Assembly: GCF_003591035.1 (NCBI RefSeq)
Contig: NZ_QYUO01000001.1
Coordinates: forward strand, 930,001-994,000
Length of the DNA: 64,000 bases
Direction: 5' to 3'
DNA from: Noviherbaspirillum saxi
GTDB lineage: Bacteria; Pseudomonadota; Gammaproteobacteria; Burkholderiales; Burkholderiaceae_D
In this document: one piece after another, positions 53,153-62,474 of the stretch
How the letters are laid out: every line of letters starts with the position of its first letter
Position numbering within the stretch: position 1 is the first letter of the stretch
The notes under the pieces: generated by a model
Databases searched by the model: none
Told to the model about the DNA's origin: nothing
Seen by the model: only the letters and a program-made list of their open reading frames with translations
Translations under genes and position numbers: made by a program

Positions 53153-54358
53153 TCATTGAGCGTACATGTAGCGACGCGACCAGGGTAATGCACTGCCATT
53201 GTCGCCGGTTTTAGCGCAGGTGACCTGATGCAGTGACACCCAGTTATTGGCGAACGCATAGGCGCAGCCGGCCAAATACACGCGCCAGATGCGAAAGCGC
53301 CGGTCGTCGACCATCGTCTTCAATCGTTCGGCCTCGTTCTCGAAATTGTCGGCCCAGATGCCGCAAGTCTTTGCATAATGCTTGCGCAGGTTTTCGACGT
53401 CATAGGCTTCCAGACCGGCTTCTTGCATCGCCTTGAGGACGGTGCCGATGTGCTGCAGTTCTCCATGCGGAAACACATACTGTTCAATGAATTCCCCGCC
53501 GCCATAAGCCGTCTCGCCATCCTGCGGATCGGTGGTCGTGATGCCATGGTTCATCGCCAGGCCGCCATCGGCCAGTAGCTGACGCAGCTTCGTAAAATAT
53601 TCGACCAGATGCCGTGCACCCACATGTTCGAACATGCCGACGCTGGTGATGCGATCGAAGCTGCCGGTGACATCGCGATAGTCTTGCAGCCGGATCTCCA
53701 CCTGGTCGGACAGGCCGGCCTGCGCAATGCGTTCTTTTGCAAGATCGAACTGGTTCTGCGACAGCGTGATCCCGACGCACCGGGCGCCGAATTTCTCGGC
53801 CGCACGCTTGACCAGCGCGCCCCAGCCGCAGCCGATATCCAGCAGTGTGTCACCGGGATGCACGCGAATCTTGGTGAGGATGTGATCGATCTTCTTCAGT
53901 TGCGCGGTGGCGAGGTCTTCGGTGCCGGTTTCGAAATACGCGCAGGAATAGACCATGTTGTCGTCGAGCCAGGCGCGATAGAAATCGTTGGACACATCGT
54001 AGTGATAGCGGATCGCTTCTTCGTCGCGCTTCTTCGTATGGTGAAAGCTGCGCACGATGCGCGCAAACTTTCCTTCCGGCCGTAGCGTATGACGGGCCAG
54101 CGAATTGGCGACGGAAATGATTTCATTGGCACGGCCGTCGACCTCGATCTTGCCTTCGACATAGGCTTTGCCCAGATTGAAAAGCGAAGGCTTGAGCAGA
54201 TAGCTCAACGCCGATACATGCGGCACCTTGATTGTGACTTGCGGTGTCGGCGCACCGAAGTCGAGTCGTTGGCCATTCCATAACTCCAGCCGCAATGGCA
54301 CTATTGCCTGGCTGCGGATGCCTTCGGCCCAGCTTTCCAGTCTCGCTTCCCAAAACAC
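53153..54358 (-). CDS. cfa: Cyclopropane-fatty-acyl-phospholipid synthase
   Basis: Cfa adds a methylene bridge from S-adenosylmethionine to unsaturated acyl chains of membrane phospholipids, usually at entry into stationary phase or in acid. The 401-residue protein has an N-terminal lipid-binding part, then AIRYHYDVSNDFYRAWLD, MVYSCAYFE, the SAM motif LLDIGCGWGALV, and GMFEHVGARHL. The C-terminus shows GCAYAFANNWVSLHQV. pdxH lies upstream on the same strand with a 72-base gap. Length and motifs are complete. Confidence 0.93.
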   Translation of the reverse strand: MFWEARLESWAEGIRSQAIVPLRLELWNGQRLDFGAPTPQVTIKVPHVSALSYLLKPSLFNLGKAYVEGKIEVDGRANEIISVANSLARHTLRPEGKFARIVRSFHHTKKRDEEAIRYHYDVSNDFYRAWLDDNMVYSCAYFETGTEDLATAQLKKIDHILTKIRVHPGDTLLDIGCGWGALVKRAAEKFGARCVGITLSQNQFDLAKERIAQAGLSDQVEIRLQDYRDVTGSFDRITSVGMFEHVGARHLVEYFTKLRQLLADGGLAMNHGITTTDPQDGETAYGGGEFIEQYVFPHGELQHIGTVLKAMQEAGLEAYDVENLRKHYAKTCGIWADNFENEAERLKTMVDDRRFRIWRVYLAGCAYAFANNWVSLHQVTCAKTGDNGSALPWSRRYMYAQ

Positions 54359-54430
54359 GATATGTCCTCCGCAAGATACGGATTGATCGGGTGATGCGAT
54401 GTCGTCGTGACAGCTGCGGTGTTTGGATTG

Positions 54431-55066
54431 CTACGGCTGCAGCCTTTGCCGTTGCCAGGAGCCGTCTTCCTGAAGGCGGTATGCGATCCGGTCATGGAAT
54501 CGCGACGGACGTCCCTGCCAAAATTCTATGTAGTCGGGTACCAGACGATAGCCGCCCCAGTGCGCAGGGCGGGCCGGTTGTTCGCCAAATTGTTGTTCTA
54601 TTTGCGCAAAACGCTGTTCCATCGCTTCGCGGCTGTCGATGGGCTGGCTTTGCGAGGAGGCGATCGCGCTCAGCCGGCTTTTCAGCGGGCGGCTTTGGAA
54701 GTACGTGTCGCTTTCAACCGCGGAGATGCGCTCGACGCGGCCTTCGATACGGACTTGCCGCTCCAGTTCTATCCAGTAGAACAGCAGGGCGGCATACTGG
54801 TTTTGCTGCAGCTCGTTTCCTTTCCTGCTGTCGTAATTGGTAAAGAAGGTAAAGCCGCGCTGATCCACATCCTTGATCAACAGGATGCGGGCCGCCGGCC
54901 GGCCGCCGGGGCCGACAGTCGACACGCTCATTGCATTGGCCTCGGGCACCTGAGCGGCAATGGCCTCCGCAAACCATTTCGAAAACTGTTCGATCGGGTT
55001 CGGGTTGACATCCTGTTCGGTCAGGCTGGCGCGGCTGTATTCTTTTCGCAGATCTGCTATGGACAT
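54431..55066 (-). CDS. pdxH: Pyridoxamine/pyridoxine 5'-phosphate oxidase
   Basis: PdxH makes pyridoxal 5'-phosphate from pyridoxine or pyridoxamine phosphate with FMN and oxygen. The start [20 protein letters not shown] (55066) gives 211 residues; a longer frame upstream has no support. Motifs are [60 protein letters not shown] and the end [17 protein letters not shown] supports enzymes such as IlvE. It lies upstream of cfa. Confidence 0.95.
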   Translation of the reverse strand: MSIADLRKEYSRASLTEQDVNPNPIEQFSKWFAEAIAAQVPEANAMSVSTVGPGGRPAARILLIKDVDQRGFTFFTNYDSRKGNELQQNQYAALLFYWIELERQVRIEGRVERISAVESDTYFQSRPLKSRLSAIASSQSQPIDSREAMEQRFAQIEQQFGEQPARPAHWGGYRLVPDYIEFWQGRPSRFHDRIAYRLQEDGSWQRQRLQP

Positions 55067-55264
55067 CTTGATTCCTGTAACGTGGTTCATGCTGCGTCGC
55101 GCTGACGAAGCTGCGACGTGCTGTTTCTGAATTATCGCCGATCGGCAAGATACGGCCGAATCCATTCATGCAAACGCAATGGCCACACATTGAAAGATAG
55201 CGCGGCACGCCGAATTTTCCTTGTTTTAAATCAATAATTTCCTGCGGCTTTCGGGTATGACCGC

Positions 55265-56428
55265 TTAGTCTTGGCGCGCTTTACGCCAAGCCAATGGCAG
55301 GCCTGCGCTGATCAATGCACCCATTCCCCAGAACACGGCGCTCACGCCGATGGCCGTACCGGCGCCTCCGAATGCGAGCGGCAGGGCGACCTGGCATGCA
55401 TTGCCGATCATGACCCGTACGCCGACCGCTTCGGCTTCGCGCCCTGTCGGTGCAAAGCGGTGCAATAGTGCGAGCATGTTCGGTTGGCTTGCGCCGACCG
55501 CAAGACCAAGGATCGCCGCCACAATAGCCAGTGACAAAGGTTGTCGGGTAAAGGGAAACAGCACATAACATACCGCCGCCAGCGCGAGCGCTGCAGTGAG
55601 TACTTGCCATTCGCTGCGGTGTCGCGCAATCCAAGGCATCGCCAGTCGCACGACAAAAGTCGCCACCGAAAAACAGCCGAGAATCAGTCCGATGGTGGAA
55701 GCCGAAAAGCCCGCACGCGTGCCGTGGATAGGCAGCATGAACGTGAACAGATCCCACGCCGACGAGAGCAGGGTGCCCACCAGATAGATACGGCGCATTT
55801 CCGGTGTGCGCAGCAGATCCAGCATGCTGCCGGCATGGCGGTCGTTTTCGGTCTTCGGCAGCGCGACATGAATCAGACGAAGTCGCCCGAACAGGCCAAG
55901 ACCCAGCGCCACTGTCGCGAACAGGCCGAAGACGATATAGGAACTGGTGAAGCTCGCATGGTCGATCATGAAGCCCGCGATTACCGGCCCGCAAAAACCC
56001 GAAATGGAAAAGCCGAGCGCGAGCCAGCTGAAGTTGGCGGATCGATTTTCATTGCTGCTCATTGCGCCGACCGTATGCTGGGCCGCCACCTGAATCACCA
56101 TGAAGCCGGTTCCAATCAACAGCGTCGCAAGGTAGAGCACCGGCAGCCCGCCGATGATGCCCGAGGCCATGCAACCGATTGCCATGGCAATGGCGCCGGC
56201 GACGATGGGCGTGACGATACCTATGCGATCGATGATGCGGCCGCTCGTCACGGCGAACAGCATGGGGAACAGAGAAAATAAGGCAATCAGTGTACCGACC
56301 GTGAACTCTGTTGCCTGCATGGAAAGGGCATACAGCGACGTGGTGATACGTGCTCCGGCAAGTGCAGCATGTGCCGCCAGCGAAACCAGAATCAGTTTGA
56401 CAAGGGAAAGGGAAGGAAGCACTGACAA
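55265..56428 (-). CDS. Major facilitator superfamily transporter
   Basis: This 387-residue protein has about twelve membrane helices and the typical short cytoplasmic loops GRIIDRIG (between helices 2 and 3) and RLAMPWIARHRSE. Substrates of this sugar-efflux or drug-efflux-like branch are unknown. No ATG begins the frame; the start is either TTG (56428) or GTG (56422), and an in-frame stop lies upstream. It is divergent from tcdA by 82 bases. Confidence 0.85.
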   Translation of the reverse strand: MSVLPSLSLVKLILVSLAAHAALAGARITTSLYALSMQATEFTVGTLIALFSLFPMLFAVTSGRIIDRIGIVTPIVAGAIAMAIGCMASGIIGGLPVLYLATLLIGTGFMVIQVAAQHTVGAMSSNENRSANFSWLALGFSISGFCGPVIAGFMIDHASFTSSYIVFGLFATVALGLGLFGRLRLIHVALPKTENDRHAGSMLDLLRTPEMRRIYLVGTLLSSAWDLFTFMLPIHGTRAGFSASTIGLILGCFSVATFVVRLAMPWIARHRSEWQVLTAALALAAVCYVLFPFTRQPLSLAIVAAILGLAVGASQPNMLALLHRFAPTGREAEAVGVRVMIGNACQVALPLAFGGAGTAIGVSAVFWGMGALISAGLPLAWRKARQD

Positions 56429-56510
56429 AGTGGAAAGGAAGCGATGTAATTGCCCGGAAAAATCATTCTAGAGGAAAATTTTCATGATTGCCTCGCGTTA
56501 AAATGACGGG

Positions 56511-57380
56511 ATGAACGCAATTATTTCTTTCCCCCATCCGGCTGAATACTCTGATAACGACATTGATTTCGATCGTCGGTTCGGCGGCATTGCACGCCTC
56601 TATGGCGAAGCGGCGCTTGCCTGTTTCCGCAACGCGCATGTGTGCGTGATCGGTGTCGGCGGCGTCGGCTCCTGGGTAGTCGAAGCGCTGGCAAGAAGCG
56701 CGATCGGCCGCATCACCATGATCGATCTTGATAACGTTGCCGAGTCCAATGTGAACAGGCAGATTCATGCGCTGACCGCTACTTTGGGCATGGCAAAAGT
56801 CAGTGCGCTGGCTGCGCGCATCGCGCAGATCAATCCGTATTGCAAGGTGACCGAGATCGAAGACTTTATCGATCCTGATAACCTCGATCAAATGATAGGC
56901 GCCGGCGACTTTGACTATGTGATCGACGCCATCGACAGCGTCAAGGCAAAGACGGCATTGATCGCCTACTGCCGCGCGAAGAAGATTCCGCTGGTGACGA
57001 TCGGCGGCGCGGGCGGACAGATCGATCCGACCAAAATTGAAATCCGCGACCTCTGCCGCACCGAGCAGGAACCGCTGCTGGCGAAGGTGCGCAAACGCCT
57101 GCGTGCGCAATATGGATTTCCGCGCGGGACCAAGAACAAGTTTGGTATCGATGCGGTGTTTTCTACCGAGCCTTTGCGCTTTCCTGAAATTGCGGAGGCG
57201 TGCGAGATTGATGCCGGGGAAGAAGACGGTAACGAGCGCGCTGGGGTGACCGGGTTGAATTGTGCGGGGTTTGGGTCGGCGATGGTGGTGACAGCGAGTT
57301 TTGGCTTGGTTGCGGCGGCGCAGGTATTGCGTAAGCTTGCGGTGGGTGCTGTTGAGGTGGAGGTTGTTCGGGTGGCTTGA
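56511..57380 (+). CDS. tcdA: tRNA threonylcarbamoyladenosine dehydratase TcdA (CsdL-like)
   Basis: TcdA uses ATP to cyclise t6A to ct6A at position 37 of tRNAs. The 289-residue protein is an E1-like adenylating enzyme: FDRRFGGIARLYGEAAL, nucleotide site CVIGVGGVGSWVVEALARS, DLDNVAESNVNRQ, YVIDAIDSVKAK, and VTIGGAGGQIDPTKIEI. A CLPP-type catalytic segment is not obvious, but GLNCAGFGSAM is near the end. Sua5 at 40.9 kb makes the t6A precursor. The gene is followed by a long repeat block. Confidence 0.92.
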   Translation: MNAIISFPHPAEYSDNDIDFDRRFGGIARLYGEAALACFRNAHVCVIGVGGVGSWVVEALARSAIGRITMIDLDNVAESNVNRQIHALTATLGMAKVSALAARIAQINPYCKVTEIEDFIDPDNLDQMIGAGDFDYVIDAIDSVKAKTALIAYCRAKKIPLVTIGGAGGQIDPTKIEIRDLCRTEQEPLLAKVRKRLRAQYGFPRGTKNKFGIDAVFSTEPLRFPEIAEACEIDAGEEDGNERAGVTGLNCAGFGSAMVVTASFGLVAAAQVLRKLAVGAVEVEVVRVA

Positions 57381-57401
57381 GGTTGTTGGCTGATTTGTTG
57401 G

Positions 57402-57512
57402 TTTTTTCTTCGGTAATGCGGTGCTGATGTTTCTTCGTGGATGCTAGCGGGGACTGGCCCTGGCGGGCCACTTACGTTCTTTGCTTCGCCAAAGAACGTA
57501 AGCAAAGAAAGG
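57402..57512. repeat. Outer arm (left) of nested inverted repeat block, with hairpin
   Basis: This sequence is a diverged inverted copy of 57945-58053. It contains TGTTTCTTCG (57428-57437), a G/C block GGACTGGCCCTGGCGGGCCA (57451-57470) and a 12-bp stem with 8-base loop (CTTACGTTCTTT / AAAGAACGTAAG, loop GCTTCGCC, 57471-57502). No credible gene lies here; short frames on both strands are translations of the repeat. Confidence 0.8.
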
Positions 57513-57576
57513 CGACCGGCGCTCGCAGCCCCTTCGGGGTTCCCGCCATCTTGAGTGCGCAAGCGGGAGAGGTGCG

Positions 57577-57617
57577 AACCCCATCCCCACCCTGGCCCTC
57601 CCCTTGAAGGGGAGGGA
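57577..57617. repeat. G/C-rich repeat unit, left copy
   Basis: The unit begins AACCCCATCCCCACCCTG and ends with the palindrome CTCCCCTTGAAGGGGAG. An inverted counterpart lies at 57712-57767 with a 15-base insertion. Sequences of this type are dispersed in many proteobacterial genomes (general knowledge). The 94 bases between the two copies show nothing recognisable. Confidence 0.75.
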
Positions 57618-57711
57618 ACTGGAGCCTTCTTTACTTTTTCAAAGTTGGACGGTGCCTAGTTCCATGAGCTGCACAATTCTCGCTACCGCTGCAAGGTAAA
57701 GAACGCCTGAT

Positions 57712-57767
57712 TCCCTCCCCTTCAAGGGCGCCCGGCGTAGGGGGAGGGTCAGGGTGGGGATGGGGTT
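57712..57767. repeat. G/C-rich repeat unit, right copy (inverted)
   Basis: This is the reverse complement of the unit at 57577, reading TCCCTCCCCTTCAAGGG, then an extra CGCCCGGCGTA-like segment, then CAGGGTGGGGATGGGGTT. The insertion breaks the small palindrome of the left copy. Confidence 0.75.
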
Positions 57768-57791
57768 CAGGCAGTTTCCCTTGTAGCGACG

Positions 57792-57897
57792 CCAAAAGAC
57801 TGCCGTTCAAAACGGATAAGAAGCGCAGTTGTTTGGGCCCGCCGAGGGGAGCCGGAGGCGAGTTCTGCGCTTCCCGTTTTGAACGGCAGTCTTTTGG
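57792..57897. repeat. 106-bp hairpin with perfect 24-bp inverted repeats
   Basis: Arms at 57792-57815 and 57874-57897 (starting CCAAAAGACTGCCGTTCAAA) are perfect reverse complements. A further 8 bp (AAGCGCAG / CTGCGCTT, 57821-57828, 57865-57872) pair inside them. The apex (57829-57864) is G/C-rich. The structure is embedded in the larger repeat block and has no gene. Confidence 0.85.
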
Positions 57898-57944
57898 GCA
57901 CCCCGAAGGGGCGACGATGCAGGGTTCGGCCTCGGCGGCCCCCC

Positions 57945-58053
57945 TATTTTTGCCTACTTTTTTGGCGAAGCAAAAAAGTAGGTGGCCCGCCGGGGCCAGT
58001 CCCGGTTAGCTCGTCCGAAGAAACACCAGAACAGAATCACCGAAGAGAAAAAA
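57945..58053. repeat. Outer arm (right) of nested inverted repeat block, with hairpin
   Basis: This is the inverted partner of 57402-57512. The G/C block TGGCCCGCCGGGGCCAGTCC (57983-58002) is a 19 of 20 match to the left arm. The hairpin here is CCTACTTTTTT / AAAAAAGTAGG with loop GGCGAAGC (57953-57982): the loop is the exact complement of the left loop, but the stem sequence differs while staying paired. It ends about 10 bases from the thpR stop and may also serve as a terminator. Confidence 0.8.
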
Positions 58054-58064
58054 CACCTAACCCC

Positions 58065-58646
58065 CTACCGCGCCCCTCCCGAAATCTGCTCCCCAATCAC
58101 CTCCCCCGGCACCCTCAACACCTCTCCAAGCGAGCGTGAAGCCAGCACTCGATACTCTGACCCGCCAGCACCAGTAATCGACTGCACCAACGCCACTTCA
58201 TCCGCACGCCAATCAATGGGATCAAACACCACATCCGGCGGCAACGACGCATCGCGCGCAAGCGTCACATGCGCCTTGAACGACGACGATGCGGTATAGC
58301 CAATGCCATGCTTCTTCAATTCCGTGCACAAGTCCTGATAGAGCGCTAACAGCGCTTCGGGCGTCTCGTGCGGTCCGACCCAGGCGATATGGTTGCGCGA
58401 GAAATAGCCGAGCTTGTCGAGCGTGATGAGAATGTCGGATGCCGCCAGATGTGCCAGGATTTCTTTGGCGGCTGGCAAAATTGCAGCAGCTTGCTGGCCA
58501 AGGAAGGCAAGCGTCAGATGGAAATTGTTGTACGACACCTTGCGCCCGTGCATCGACGTCTGCAACTGTGTCAGCGCGGTGCGCGTTGCATCGTCGGGCC
58601 ATAGCGCAAAAAACAGGCGTGAAGAGGAAGAAGTGTTGTCTTTCAT
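58065..58646 (-). CDS. thpR: RNA 2',3'-cyclic phosphodiesterase ThpR
   Basis: This 2H-family enzyme opens 2',3'-cyclic phosphate ends of RNA. The ATG at 58646 (MKDNTSSSSRLFFALWPDD) gives 193 residues. Both signature motifs are present: His43-Leu-Thr-Leu (NFHLTLAFLG) and His126-Val-Thr-Leu (KAHVTLARD). An upstream frame to 58754 is not conserved-looking. The gene lies between the repeat block and the GGDEF-EAL gene on the same strand as the latter. Confidence 0.92.
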   Translation of the reverse strand: MKDNTSSSSRLFFALWPDDATRTALTQLQTSMHGRKVSYNNFHLTLAFLGQQAAAILPAAKEILAHLAASDILITLDKLGYFSRNHIAWVGPHETPEALLALYQDLCTELKKHGIGYTASSSFKAHVTLARDASLPPDVVFDPIDWRADEVALVQSITGAGGSEYRVLASRSLGEVLRVPGEVIGEQISGGAR

Positions 58647-58816
58647 ATTGGCTCCGGTGATGTCGTCGCGATCGTCGTCGGCATACTGCGACGTAAACCG
58701 CTCATCATCGTGATCATGCGAGGCCAGCACAAGTTCCGCACCGGTGGCCTGCAAGATGCGTCATGGCAAAACGTATGAACGAGAAAGAGCACGCCGTCAC
58801 GCTCATCGGCATTCTT

Positions 58817-61576
58817 TCAGGTGGCGGGAAGCGCAGCTCTTGGATGCGCAGGCAGCAGGAAGCGTTTCTGCAGCAACAATTCCGCTTCGGCAGAGGGCAC
58901 AGGCCGCGAAATGAAATACCCCTGGATTTCGTCGCAAGCCAGGGCGCGCAAGGCATGGAGCTGCTCTTCGGTTTCCACGCCTTCGGCGACGACGTGCATG
59001 CCGAGCGCGTGCGCCATCGACATGATGGCGCGGAAAAACACTTCGCCTTCAGGCTTTTTCACCAGTTCCGATGTGAACGCGCGGTCTACCTTGAGGCCAT
59101 CCATATCGAGCCGCTGCAATTGCGACAAGGAAGAAAATCCAGTGCCGAAATCGTCCACCAGCAACTTGATGCCCATAGCCCGCAAAGCCGTCAGTTCCGC
59201 CGATACTTCGGCTTGCTCGCCCATCATCGACGATTCGGTGATCTCGATTTCGACCAGGGTCGCTTCCAGATCATGCCGCTTCAGGCAGGCGGCAAAAGTG
59301 CGGCGAATATCGCCATGGTTGAATTGATAGGGCGAGACATTGATCGATACCGGCACGACTGGCAAATGCAATTGCTTCCATCGCGCAATCTGGGCGCAGG
59401 CTTGTTCCAGCACGAGGTCGCCAAGCCGTAGAATCATGCCGGTTTCTTCCGCCAATGGAATGAAGCTGAGCGGAGGCACCAGCCCCAGATCCGGATGGTT
59501 CCAGCGCACCAGCGCCTCCAGCGAGCGCAATTCGCCGGTCATGGAATCGACGCGCGGCTGGTAATGCAGGACAAACTGGTTTTGTTCAAGTGCCTGATGC
59601 AGCGCGCGCTCCATGTTGAGCCGCGCTTGCAAGCGCTCGGCCAGGCTATGCTCATAAAAGCGAAACGCTCCCTTGCCGTCGGACTTGGTCTGATACATCG
59701 CGATATCGGCATTTTTCAACAAGGCTTCAGCATCATGTCCGTCGCGCGGAAACACGCTGATGCCTATCGAAGCACCGATCATATGTTTGCCGCGCGCCAG
59801 GTCGAAAGGATGATGGAACGCATCCGCGATCCGCGCCGCGACCGCCGCTATCTCGCCGTGATGAACGATAGGTTGCAGAATCACCGTAAATTCGTCGCCG
59901 CCAAGACGCACCACATGGTCGCTCGGCCGCACCACGGATTTCAGCCGATGGGCGGCGGCGCGCAGCAGTTCATCGCCCGCCGAATGGCCATGCGTATCGT
60001 TGACGTTCTTGAAGTTGTCGAGATCGACGAAGAGCAGGGCGAGCATGCAGTTCGCTGCGTCGACCGTCACCAGCATGTCGGGAAGATGCTGCTTGAGCCA
60101 GTTACGGTTGGGCAGGAAAGTGAGCGCATCTTCATTGGCCATGCGCGACAGTTCGCGCTCATGCGCCTTGATCTGCGAGATATCGCGAAAGGTAATGGCC
60201 AGCCCGGTTCCCGAGCGCACCAGCCGGCGATGCACCCATTCCACAATGATCGGGCTGCCCGGCGGGATTTTCATCTCGTCTTCGTAAAAGCCGGATTGCA
60301 TCGCGCCGCAATAGGTATCCATGACGACGGGGAAGTAGGAAGGCGCATTCAATACCGATGAACGCGAGCCGACGAATTGTTCGCGCGACCGGCCGTAAAA
60401 CCAGGCGCCGCGCTCATTGCAATCGACGACTTCAAAATCCACGACCACGCCGCTGCGATCGCGCAAGGCGCGCAGCATGTAGAACCCTTCGTTCCCTCCT
60501 TCGGTGGCCAACCGGTAGGCTTCCTGTACTTCCACCTGCTGCCGATGTTGCCAGGCATGCCGCGCTGACCAGACAGTCGCTGCCGCGCCAAGCAGAACGA
60601 GCAGGATCGTGGCTGAAATGCCGGTCTGGAGATAATTGTGGCGCGTCTGGGCGTAGCGGGCGAAATGCTCTTCCTGCGCCACGCCGGCCATCGCCACCAG
60701 CGGATACTTGTGCAACGGTGTAGAAGCGGCATAGCGCGCACGCGCGTCCGGGAACCATTGCGCACCGAGCAGCATGCCATTGCGGTGCGCATCGTCGAGC
60801 AAGGGCACGGCGCGCAAAGTATTTCCCGCCGCGCCGGAGGAATCGCCTTTTTCCGACAGACCGACCTTGGCGACACGCACTTCACCGTCGGTGCCGAGGA
60901 TGGCCAGCATGCCGAGCCGGCCCAGTCCGGAGCCTTCATAAAACGCCGTCAGGTAAGCCGGTTCTATCGACACCAGAACAATGCCGTCGAATTCGCCGTT
61001 CGGCTTTTCCAGCCGACGGGTGAACTGAATGATCTTTTTCTGCGATATCCGGCCCAGGCTGGGCGTGCCGATGCGAAGATGACGTGATAGATCATCGCGA
61101 TGGGAAGTGAAATACTCGCGATCGCTGACCTGGATGGAAATCGGTCCCAGCGGCCGGTTTGTCGTGATGGGTATTCCTTCAGCGCTGATGACGGCGACCA
61201 GTGCATAGTGGATGACCGAGAATGCACCCTGCTCGCTGAGTTCTTCCAGCTTGAGCGATTGGCGTGAACGTTCCGACTGATACCGGACCAGCAGCGTCAA
61301 CTGATCGATTTGCTCGACCGTACGGGTTGCATAGTCAGCGTATGCCTGCGATAGGGACTTGGCTTCGTTAAGGGCGCTTTCTTCTGCGGAGCGCCGCTCG
61401 TCGTCGAGCTTGTATGCAATGGCTATCCATAGCGCTCCGCAAACCAGCAAACAGATCGCCGGCCAGGTTGCCATCGGTAGCCAGCTTTTCCCGGTCCGGA
61501 AAAATCCGCCATCGCGCAGCCATGCGATGATGCCTGTCGGCTGTTTTGGATCTGCATTGTGAACGCGGCGTTTCAT
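58817..61576 (-). CDS. Membrane GGDEF-EAL cyclic-di-GMP enzyme with periplasmic sensor and PAS domain
   Basis: The ATG at 61576 gives about 919 residues; a TTG at 61645 would add 23. The domain order is membrane helix (about 32-54), periplasmic dCache-like sensor (about 60-305), second helix (about 315-337), PAS-like domain (about 355-470), GGDEF (559-563 in RLGGDEFTVIL, intact) and EAL (687-689 in LEALVRWNHP, with later EIEITESSMM and DDFGTGFSS). Both catalytic signatures are complete, so it could make or break cyclic di-GMP; which activity dominates cannot be read. It may influence pili or biofilm. It is not linked to the pil locus. Confidence 0.93.
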   Translation of the reverse strand: MKRRVHNADPKQPTGIIAWLRDGGFFRTGKSWLPMATWPAICLLVCGALWIAIAYKLDDERRSAEESALNEAKSLSQAYADYATRTVEQIDQLTLLVRYQSERSRQSLKLEELSEQGAFSVIHYALVAVISAEGIPITTNRPLGPISIQVSDREYFTSHRDDLSRHLRIGTPSLGRISQKKIIQFTRRLEKPNGEFDGIVLVSIEPAYLTAFYEGSGLGRLGMLAILGTDGEVRVAKVGLSEKGDSSGAAGNTLRAVPLLDDAHRNGMLLGAQWFPDARARYAASTPLHKYPLVAMAGVAQEEHFARYAQTRHNYLQTGISATILLVLLGAAATVWSARHAWQHRQQVEVQEAYRLATEGGNEGFYMLRALRDRSGVVVDFEVVDCNERGAWFYGRSREQFVGSRSSVLNAPSYFPVVMDTYCGAMQSGFYEDEMKIPPGSPIIVEWVHRRLVRSGTGLAITFRDISQIKAHERELSRMANEDALTFLPNRNWLKQHLPDMLVTVDAANCMLALLFVDLDNFKNVNDTHGHSAGDELLRAAAHRLKSVVRPSDHVVRLGGDEFTVILQPIVHHGEIAAVAARIADAFHHPFDLARGKHMIGASIGISVFPRDGHDAEALLKNADIAMYQTKSDGKGAFRFYEHSLAERLQARLNMERALHQALEQNQFVLHYQPRVDSMTGELRSLEALVRWNHPDLGLVPPLSFIPLAEETGMILRLGDLVLEQACAQIARWKQLHLPVVPVSINVSPYQFNHGDIRRTFAACLKRHDLEATLVEIEITESSMMGEQAEVSAELTALRAMGIKLLVDDFGTGFSSLSQLQRLDMDGLKVDRAFTSELVKKPEGEVFFRAIMSMAHALGMHVVAEGVETEEQLHALRALACDEIQGYFISRPVPSAEAELLLQKRFLLPAHPRAALPAT

Positions 61577-61958
61577 CCAGTCTCTAAGGCATGGACAGTC
61601 AAGGTTGGAAATTCCCGGAGCCCGCTCATGGGCAATTTTTTCCAAGGCAATTTACCATATCAAGGCCCATGGTCGAAGCAATTGCTGAATAATGGCAAGA
61701 AAACGGACCCATTTGTCCCATGGGCTTTACCTGGAACAGGCGCATAAGAAAAATTCGCTGGCACAGCAGTAAAGTACCGTTTGAAGCTTGGCGTGTGAAG
61801 GATGGGAGCACGCTGCATTGCAGGGCGCCAAACTCTACGGTGTGGCGGGCGGCAGCGAATACGCAGGAAAAACCTATCGACTACGCGGATGCTGGCCCGA
61901 TCCAGCGCTACCATGCCTTGCGGCGCTGGCCGTAGGGCCAGGCCACAATGCAGGGACC
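61577..61958. other. Intergenic region upstream of the GGDEF-EAL gene
   Basis: These 382 bases hold no credible gene. Short open frames on both strands lack conserved features. The region should contain the promoter of the leftward GGDEF-EAL gene and the 3' end signals of the next leftward gene. I see no clear hairpin with a T run. Confidence 0.4.
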
Positions 61959-62294
61959 TTAAAATTCGTTCTCGGTGAAAGCGCGATTTGCCCGTGCTTC
62001 GGCTGCTTGCCATGCCTCGTCTTCGGTTGCGAATACGCCGGCCGGGATATATGTCTCGGCTACTTCGGGTTCGCGCGTCAACCGTACATACACTTGAGCT
62101 TCAAAGGTATCGTCGGGCTGTTTTACGGCCAGAATACGCGCCAGATGTGCCCCGCTTTGCAATATGCGACCGTCGGTAGCCGGGGTGCCTGCGTTCAAGT
62201 TCAGTTCGTCGCGCTCGACATCCCGCTGCCCCGGCGTTTTCTCTCCGCTGCCGATATCCGCTTCGTCCAGTAAGTGCTTGGTTTCAGGTGCCAT
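61959..62294 (-). CDS. Hypothetical acidic protein
   Basis: The ATG at 62294 is preceded by an excellent ribosome-binding site (AAGGAGGA, 6 bases away) and gives 111 residues. The first half is hydrophilic (MAPETKHLLDEADIGSGEKT). The second half (FEAQVYVRLTREPEVAETYI, then EDEAWQAAEARANRAF) looks folded. I do not recognise the family. The protein is rich in Glu and Asp and has no signal peptide or Cys. It is divergent from a 58-residue gene across 180 bases. Confidence 0.65.
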   Translation of the reverse strand: MAPETKHLLDEADIGSGEKTPGQRDVERDELNLNAGTPATDGRILQSGAHLARILAVKQPDDTFEAQVYVRLTREPEVAETYIPAGVFATEDEAWQAAEARANRAFTENEF

Positions 62295-62474
62295 GTAATC
62301 CTCCTTGGTAATGGCATTGCGCTCATGGCCGATGTCACGTCCATTGGACCAGGCCATCGGGCGTACCCATATGATGGCCGCCCCGGTAGATAGTTCGTCC
62401 GTACAAGCTTTCCGTCCTCCGCCAATACCGAACCATCATCGGACGCTCTCGTCTAAATCGAATTGGAGATGAAC

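Noticed and set aside
57385..58064. CRISPR-like or integron array in the repeat block
   Set aside because: The repeats are inverted and nested, not direct and evenly spaced, and no cas or integrase gene is nearby.
57879..58299. Short frames on both strands in the repeat block (for example MARRGQSRLARPKKHQ)
   Set aside because: They are translations of the inverted repeat arms; the two similar peptides come from the two repeat copies and not from a gene family.
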